Shown here piece by piece: positions 59,025 through 64,000 of a stretch of DNA of 64,000 nt. The position numbers were made by a program, and so were the translations under genes. Source of the DNA: an uncultured Tolumonas sp. (GTDB lineage: Bacteria > Pseudomonadota > Gammaproteobacteria > Enterobacterales > Aeromonadaceae); assembly GCF_963556105.2 (NCBI RefSeq), contig NZ_OY829945.1, forward strand, positions 12,501 through 76,500, in the 5' to 3' direction. Under the pieces are notes generated by a model. That model had not been told where the DNA came from. It ran no database searches and was given only the letters and a program-made list of their open reading frames with translations. The first letter of the stretch is position 1; every line of letters begins with the position of its first letter.

Positions 59025-60584
59025 TCATTCCGCGGGCGGGGCCTGCACCTCGTTCGAGGCCCGGTCCCTCGGCAGCCGGACGGTGAAGCTGGTGCCCTTC
59101 CCGTAGGTGCTGTCCACCCGGATCTCGCCTCCCAGCAGGTCCATGTACTTCCGGCAGATGGTGAGCCCCAGGCCGGTCCCACCGTACTTGCGGGTGGTGG
59201 ACTCGTCCGCCTGGGTGAACTCCTGGAAGATGCGGTCCACCTGCTCGTCGAGCATGCCGATGCCCGTGTCCGCGATGGTGAAGCGGACGTAGGCGGGGTC
59301 CTCGGGATCCGGCCTGGCCTCCAGCGTCACCTCCCCGTCCTGGGTGAACTTGGCTGCGTTGCTGAGGATGTTGAACAGGGTCTGCCGCAGCATCTTGACA
59401 TCCGTCCGGACCGTCTGGAGGGACTCGTCCACGGTCATGTTGAACCGGTTCCGGTTCTTGAACGCCAGCGGCTCGACCGTTGCCGTGATCTCCGCGAGCA
59501 CCTGGGGCAGGCTGCACTCCTCGATGAAGACGGTCATCCGGCCGGCCTCGATCTTGGAGAGATCGAGGATGTCGTCGATGAGGCTGAGCAGGTGCTTGCC
59601 GGCGCTGTAGATCTTCTTGAGGTCCCCGACGGCGTCCTGGAGGCCGCGTTCCTCCATCTCCTCCTCCAGCAGCTCGCTGTAGAGCAGGATGGCGTTCATG
59701 GGGGTGCGCAGCTCGTGGCTCATGTTGGCCAGGAAGACGCTCTTGGCGCGGCTGGCCTCCTCCGCCTGGTGTTTGGCCTGGGTCAGGTCCTCGTTGGTCT
59801 TCACCAGCTGGGCCGTGCGCTCCTGGACACGGGTCTCCAGGCTGGCGTTCAGGGTCCGGATCTCCGTCAACCCGGAGAGGATGGACTGCCGCATGGTGTT
59901 GAAGGCGTTCACCACCTGGTCCAGTTCGTCCGAGGGTCGCCGGTCGTTCGCGGGACGGTTCAGCCTCAGGGGCGTGCCCAGGTTGTTCAGGTCCATCTTC
60001 AAGGCGTAGCTCGCCATGGTGGCCAGGTGGCGGGTCATCATCCTGGAGAACAGCAGCACCAGGAAGACCGAGGTGAAGAAGGTCATCAGGAGCTGGCTGC
60101 CGAGAATGGTCAGGCTCTGGGCCCAGAGTCGGTGGAACACGCCGTCCAGGCTGGCGACGACCTTCAGGGTGCCCATGGCCCGGTTGCCGTAGTGCAGGGG
60201 GAACTCCCTCACGACCGTCCGCCGGAGGTGCGCGTTCGTGCCCGCGATGAAGCGGTTGCCGGTGTCCGAGGTGACCTCCAGGAACGCGATGTCCGGGAGC
60301 TTGAGGATGCCCTGGAGCTGGGCGTTGAGCTGGTCCGAGTCGTAGTTCCAGAGGCTGGTTTCGAGGCTGCCCAGGAAGCTGGTCCGGATCTGCTCCATCC
60401 GGGTCTCGATGGTGGACATCTCGCGGCGGTAGTTCACGAAGGACTGCACGGAGGTCGCCAGTACCACCAGCGCCGCGCTGAGCAGGAAGACGGCGACGAT
60501 GAGGCGCTGGGCCAGCCGGGCGCCAGGGGCCCTTCCGGCCGGGCCGGTAGGGGAGGGGCGGAGTTCGGACCGGGTCGAGGTCAT
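59025..60584 (-). CDS. membrane sensor histidine kinase
   Basis: The 519-residue protein has two membrane helices (about 27-50 and 178-200) flanking a periplasmic domain of about 125 residues (double-Cache-like or unknown). A HAMP-like stretch and coiled coil (LETRVQERTAQLVKTNEDLTQ) lead to HisKA (His in MSHELRTPMN), NILSNAAKFTQ, DTGIGM and GGTGLGLTI. The core matches the soluble kinase at 41602-43176. Its ATG overlaps the stop of the solute-binding gene upstream (ATGA), so the two are coupled and probably form one sensory unit. Confidence 0.9.
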   Translation of the reverse strand: MTSTRSELRPSPTGPAGRAPGARLAQRLIVAVFLLSAALVVLATSVQSFVNYRREMSTIETRMEQIRTSFLGSLETSLWNYDSDQLNAQLQGILKLPDIAFLEVTSDTGNRFIAGTNAHLRRTVVREFPLHYGNRAMGTLKVVASLDGVFHRLWAQSLTILGSQLLMTFFTSVFLVLLFSRMMTRHLATMASYALKMDLNNLGTPLRLNRPANDRRPSDELDQVVNAFNTMRQSILSGLTEIRTLNASLETRVQERTAQLVKTNEDLTQAKHQAEEASRAKSVFLANMSHELRTPMNAILLYSELLEEEMEERGLQDAVGDLKKIYSAGKHLLSLIDDILDLSKIEAGRMTVFIEECSLPQVLAEITATVEPLAFKNRNRFNMTVDESLQTVRTDVKMLRQTLFNILSNAAKFTQDGEVTLEARPDPEDPAYVRFTIADTGIGMLDEQVDRIFQEFTQADESTTRKYGGTGLGLTICRKYMDLLGGEIRVDSTYGKGTSFTVRLPRDRASNEVQAPPAE

Positions 60585-61423
60585 GGGGGGCCAGTGAAGG
60601 GAGGGGTCCTGGGGGCAGTAGGCTTCGATTCGGCGGGAAGGGGCTCTCCCGGGAAGTATCGGTGAAAGAGGCGCTCGAAGGAACCATCCTTCTTCATGGA
60701 CTCCAGGGCTGTGCTCCATTTCCTCACCACCGGTTCCGGCGTGCCCTTGGAGAAGGCGATGTATAGCTGGGACTGCAGGAAGGGGTAGGCCTCCTTCAGC
60801 GCCGTCGGGGCCGTGCCCAGGCTCCGGCAGAGCTCGGCGAGACCCCTCCGGGTGGAGACGATCGCGTCCACCCTGCCCGCCAGGAGCTTCCGCAGGGGGA
60901 TCAGCGCATCCACGGAGCGGTCCAGGTTGCGGAAGCCCTGCGCCGTGAGGTACTGGTCCCGGGCGTCCTCCTTGTAGACGCCGATCAGGCGCAGGCGGCG
61001 CGCATCCTCCATGCTGCGGATGACGATCCTCGAGTCGACCGTGACGAAGAAGGCGTAGTGGAGATCCGCCAGGGGACCCACCCACCGGAAGAGCGGGAGA
61101 CGCTCCTTCGTGCGGGCCATGCTGAAGAGGGCGACGTACGGCTCGTTCTGCACCGCAAGGTAGCCTCGCACCCAGGGGACCACCTGGATGGGATCCTGGC
61201 TGCCGGTGCGCCGCTGGAGCTCTTTCACGACCTCACAGGCGAACCCGGCCGGCTGCCCCTGGGCGTCCAGGGACTGGAAGGGGGGAGAAACCTCGGTGTA
61301 GATCGTCAGGGGTTGCCCGGCGAGGGCTTCCGCACAGAGCAACGCGGCCGCCAGCGCGGCGGCGACCCTCCCCAAGAGGCTCCCCCATGAATGCCTAGAC
61401 AACCCTTCTCCCGGTCTGCCCAC
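60581..61423 (-). CDS. family 3 extracellular solute-binding protein
   Basis: The 280-residue protein has an N-terminal signal (GRVAAALAAALLCAEALA, about 18-35) and the SBP_bac_3 pattern: LTIYTEVSPPFQSLDAQGQPAGFACEVVKELQRRTG (about 39-74), FSMARTKERLPLFRWVGPL, FFVTVDSRIVIRSMEDARRLRLIGVYKED and the closing ALESMKKDGSFERLFHRYF. It would bind a small ligand such as an amino acid. Coupled to a histidine kinase rather than a permease, it probably passes ligand status to the kinase. Only a GTG start is available at 61423. Confidence 0.87.
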   Translation of the reverse strand: MGRPGEGLSRHSWGSLLGRVAAALAAALLCAEALAGQPLTIYTEVSPPFQSLDAQGQPAGFACEVVKELQRRTGSQDPIQVVPWVRGYLAVQNEPYVALFSMARTKERLPLFRWVGPLADLHYAFFVTVDSRIVIRSMEDARRLRLIGVYKEDARDQYLTAQGFRNLDRSVDALIPLRKLLAGRVDAIVSTRRGLAELCRSLGTAPTALKEAYPFLQSQLYIAFSKGTPEPVVRKWSTALESMKKDGSFERLFHRYFPGEPLPAESKPTAPRTPPFTGPP

Positions 61424-61474
61424 CTATCGGCAGGGGATGCCAGGGGATTGATTCCACGTATCCCGGGAAGGCGG

Positions 61475-61876
61475 CTAGAACAGGGGATCGCCCGGCTTGC
61501 GGCGCCAGGGCTCGGCCTTCTTCGCATCCGCCTTGGGCTTCGCGTCCCTGGCGGCGGCCAGGGTCTCCAGCAGGTTGGTACCCAGGCGCACGGCGGCGGC
61601 CTTGGTCAGGGCGGGGTCCTTGGCGCTCTCGGGAGCGGCGGGTGCACTGGCGCTCGGGACCGTGGTAATTCCGGCCGCCTGCTCGCGGAGCCGGCGTTCG
61701 TACCAGGCCTTGCGCTTCGGATCCACCACGCGGGTCTGCTTGGTGCCGGTGCGGTGGGCCGCAGTCGGCTTCGGCTTGTTCTCCTTGCGGTCTTCCCGCA
61801 CTTCGGACTCGGGATTGGAAGCTTCTTCCAGGATCTTCGCAAGATCGGCCAGGCTGCCGAGGCTACGCTTGCTCAT
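61475..61876 (-). CDS. small charged protein of unknown function
   Basis: The 133-residue product has a short helical N-terminus (LADLAKILEEAS), a very basic/acidic middle (REDRKENKPKPTAAHRTGTKQTRVVDPKRKAWYERRLREQAAG) and an Ala-rich tail (TLAAARDAKPKADAKKAEPW). No signal or membrane segment was seen. Low complexity leaves it unassigned; a nucleic-acid-binding or disordered protein is possible. The ATG lies just after a stretch of AT-rich DNA. It is on its own between the binding protein and permease genes. Confidence 0.6.
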   Translation of the reverse strand: MSKRSLGSLADLAKILEEASNPESEVREDRKENKPKPTAAHRTGTKQTRVVDPKRKAWYERRLREQAAGITTVPSASAPAAPESAKDPALTKAAAVRLGTNLLETLAAARDAKPKADAKKAEPWRRKPGDPLF

Positions 61877-61989
61877 AGTTCAGGAACACTCCTCCGCGGG
61901 CCATGTCACCAAGCCCAACCTCTTGAGAATACCGGTTCCCGGCACCGTGTCCAGGCAAAGTCTCGCCCGATCTTCTCCGGGAGCCGTCT

Positions 61990-63270
61990 TCAGCGCATGG
62001 CCTCGATCGGGGACAGGCGCATGGCCCGGAGGGCTGGATAGAGTCCGAAGGCGATCGCCAGGGCCAGGGCCACCAGCCACGCCACGGCCAGCCCGAAGGG
62101 GTTGACCACCACGCCGTAGGGGAACTTGTCCGCGATGGCCCGGCAGACGGCCGCCCCGAGCCCCGTGCCTCCCAGCGCCCCCAGGGCGGCCAGGATCAGT
62201 GCCTCCAGGAGGAACTGGATGAAGATCTCCTGATCCGTCGCTCCCACGGCCTTCCGCAGGCCCACCTCGTAGCGGCGGTCCGAGAACGAGATCAGCATCA
62301 CGGAGAGCACGCCCACGCCGCCGACGAGGAGCACGGTCCCCGAGAGGCAGGCGAGCACGATGCGCCAGTTGCGCATCTCGGCCATGAAGTTCCGGTAGCT
62401 TCGGGTCGCCTCGGCGTTCAGGTCCAGGATCCGGGTGTCCTCGACCCCGTGGTGGGCCTGGCGCGCCCGGTCCACCATGAGGGCCGAGACCGCCTTGAGA
62501 TCTCTGCTGGAGAACAGCTTGACGCCCAGCTGGTCCAGCCGGTGGGTGGGCTCCAGCCGGTCCATGTAGGCCTCCAGGGGAACCAGGATCCCGTTGGCGT
62601 CGGCATAGGCATCGTCGTTGAAGATCGTCAGGGGAGCCAGCACGCCGACCACCTGGAAGGCGACGCCTTCCACCATCACCTTCCGGCCCACGGGATCCAC
62701 CCCCCCCAGCAGCTTGGATGCGAAGGTCGATCCCAGCACGGCCACCGGCCGGCGCTGGCGCTGGTCCTCGTCCGTGAGCCCACGTCCCGACGCGATCCGG
62801 CGGTTCATGGTGGCGGCGTAGTTCGGGGTGACGCCGGAGACGTAGGCCGTCTCGGAGCCGTGGGCGACCCGGATCGCCGACTCCCGCGTGGCGCGCGGAA
62901 GGAAGGCCATGATCCGCGGGTCCGGCACCGTCAGGCGGGGCAGATCCTCGATCCGGAGACCCGGGCTGATGGCGAACCGGTTCTTCTCCAGGGTCGTCTG
63001 CGGCGCCTTCGCAGCCAGCACCAGGGTCCCGTCCCAGCTCATGCCGGCGAACCCCGTGCGGACCTTGTCGACCACCCCGTCCAGCACGGATGTGAGCACC
63101 ACCTGGGCGAAGACGCCCAGCATGAGCAGGGTGAGGGTCAGGAAGGAGCGCAGCTTGTGGGCCCAGAGCTCGGAAAGGCCGCTGGCCACGATCTCCAGGC
63201 CGAGCGCCGCCTGGTGGCGCAGGCGACGGGCCAGCGGGGAACTTCGGGAGGTGAAGGGATGCTCACTCAT
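61990..63270 (-). CDS. MacB/FtsX-type ABC transporter permease
   Basis: The 426-residue inner-membrane protein has one N-terminal membrane helix (about 38-62), a large periplasmic MacB_PCD domain (about 63-290, GYVSGVTPNYAATMNRRIASGRGLTDEDQRQ) and three more helices (about 300-420) ending in the FtsX signature ALAIAFGLYPALRAMRLSPIEAMR. Such permeases work in mechanotransmission, macrolide or lipoprotein export. It overlaps the preceding paralogue by eight bases. The ATPase gene is probably beyond the window. Confidence 0.92.
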   Translation of the reverse strand: MSEHPFTSRSSPLARRLRHQAALGLEIVASGLSELWAHKLRSFLTLTLLMLGVFAQVVLTSVLDGVVDKVRTGFAGMSWDGTLVLAAKAPQTTLEKNRFAISPGLRIEDLPRLTVPDPRIMAFLPRATRESAIRVAHGSETAYVSGVTPNYAATMNRRIASGRGLTDEDQRQRRPVAVLGSTFASKLLGGVDPVGRKVMVEGVAFQVVGVLAPLTIFNDDAYADANGILVPLEAYMDRLEPTHRLDQLGVKLFSSRDLKAVSALMVDRARQAHHGVEDTRILDLNAEATRSYRNFMAEMRNWRIVLACLSGTVLLVGGVGVLSVMLISFSDRRYEVGLRKAVGATDQEIFIQFLLEALILAALGALGGTGLGAAVCRAIADKFPYGVVVNPFGLAVAWLVALALAIAFGLYPALRAMRLSPIEAMR

Positions 63271-64000
63271 AGCGCAGGGCTTCCATCGGGGACAGTCGGC
63301 TGGCCTTCCAGGCCGGGTACAGGGCGAAGAGGAAGCCGGTGACGCCCGCGAGGGCGAAGGCCCAGGCGAAGCTGGACGGCCGCATGGCCAGCGGGATCTC
63401 CAGGATGCGCGTGATCGCCCAGGAGAAGGCGGTGCCGGTCACCAGGCCCACCAGGGAGCCCAGGCCGGTGAGCAGCAGGGACTCGGTCACGAAGCCCAGG
63501 AAGATCTCCCTGCCGGAGGCGCCCAATGCCATCTTCAGCCCGACCTCGTGGATCCGCTCCCGGAGGGAGGCCATCTGGATGTTCACGTTCACGATCCCCC
63601 CGCCCACGAGGGCGAGGAGGCCGGAGAGGAGGAAGATCAGGTCGTACACGTCCTCCTGGCTGCGGGCCTTGCGGACGCGGCGGCTGACGTCGTCCAGGCG
63701 GAAGTCCTCCTGGAGGCGGTGGCTGCTCTTGAGCAGGGTGGTGAGCGCCTGGGAGAAGCGGGGCAGGGCGCCCAGCTCCGGGACCTTGAATGACACCAGG
63801 TCCACTCGCTGCTGGAAATCAGCCTGCAGCCGCTTCTGGACGAACCGGGCGGGCATCGCGATGAGTCTGTTGCGGCGGGCGAACAGGTTGCGGTCGGACG
63901 CGGAGAAGCGGAAGACCCGCTCCTGGAGCACGCCCACCACCTGCACCGGGATCCCGCCCACGGTGAGGCGGCGGCCCACGGCGTCTCCGGATGGGAAGAA
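63263..64000 (-). CDS. MacB/FtsX-type ABC transporter permease, C-terminal part
   Basis: The last 245 residues are present; the N-terminus runs past the window edge. It has the end of the periplasmic domain (FPSGDAVGRRLTVGGIPVQVVGVLQ, then PARFVQKRLQADF), three membrane helices (VYDLIFLLSGLLALVGGG, SLLLTGLGSLVGLVTGTAF, FAWAFALAGVTGFLFALYPAW) and the closing RLSPMEALRYE. It is a paralogue of the next permease and forms a coupled pair with it. Confidence 0.88.
   Translation of the reverse strand, partial: FFPSGDAVGRRLTVGGIPVQVVGVLQERVFRFSASDRNLFARRNRLIAMPARFVQKRLQADFQQRVDLVSFKVPELGALPRFSQALTTLLKSSHRLQEDFRLDDVSRRVRKARSQEDVYDLIFLLSGLLALVGGGIVNVNIQMASLRERIHEVGLKMALGASGREIFLGFVTESLLLTGLGSLVGLVTGTAFSWAITRILEIPLAMRPSSFAWAFALAGVTGFLFALYPAWKASRLSPMEALRYE

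Overview
The window is about 64 kb of very GC-rich bacterial DNA with tightly packed genes and many 4-base ATGA overlaps. It comes from a Gram-negative chromosome: lpxC (lipid A), lspA, a TolC/HlyD/DHA2 drug pump and RlpA are all present. The gene mix (TFIIB-type zinc-ribbon protein, FHA and PATAN-like proteins, PhoH2, a type A RNase P RNA, many orphan PAS histidine kinases) suggests an Acidobacteriota relative, perhaps class Holophagae (Geothrix-like). That placement is inference and rests on no search.

Layout. 1-1400: 3' end of a 23S rRNA, 5S rRNA and a terminator. 1.4-8.2 kb: secreted or anchored proteins of unknown role (an FHA protein and a TPR protein among them), rnpB, a methyltransferase. 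8.6-16.5 kb: a membrane winged-helix/SUMF1-like protein, an oligopeptide-binding protein, ileS-lspA, a lipoprotein and a zinc-ribbon protein. 16.6-25.9 kb (minus strand): methyltransferase, tetR, tolC (frame-broken here), emrA, emrB, a cytidylate-kinase-like gene, then pgk-tpiA. The pgk is two complete phosphoglycerate kinases in one chain. 26-29.3 kb: hybrid sensor kinase, rbfA, truB (one frameshift). 29.4-32.4 kb: a probable Mg2+ operon made of an NRAMP-like carrier lacking the usual Mn/Fe motifs, a soluble PRC-MgtE_N-CBS protein and a 36-residue membrane peptide. 32.4-41.2 kb: nadK diverging from a class A PBP across 22 bp, an EamA transporter, a 393-bp MITE-like element, an aromatic amino acid ammonia-lyase with an Fe-S ene-reductase-like neighbour, and small proteins. 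41.4-50.3 kb: tRNA-Thr, sensor kinase, PIN-PhoH, two paralogous anchored proteins, a PATAN-like/SPOR-like protein, rlpA, ispD, lpxC.

50.3-59.0 kb is a complete histidine operon in one run: hisD, hisC fused to a HAD phosphatase, hisB, hisH, hisA, hisF, hisIE, a LOG-family gene, hisZ and short-form hisG. The HAD domain on HisC probably supplies the histidinol-phosphatase that the single-domain HisB lacks. The window closes on the minus strand with a periplasmic binding protein coupled to a histidine kinase, a charged small protein and two MacB/FtsX-type permeases, the second cut by the window edge.

Most striking: the tandem PGK-PGK fusion (about 69 % identical halves, no gaps), the HisC-HAD fusion, a MITE inserted exactly in the shared stop codons of two convergent genes, two palindromic CACCAAG-type repeats also lying between convergent genes, and the Mg2+ operon with its small peptide. 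Four single-base frame breaks, all apparent insertions, in tolC and truB look more like sequence errors than true decay.
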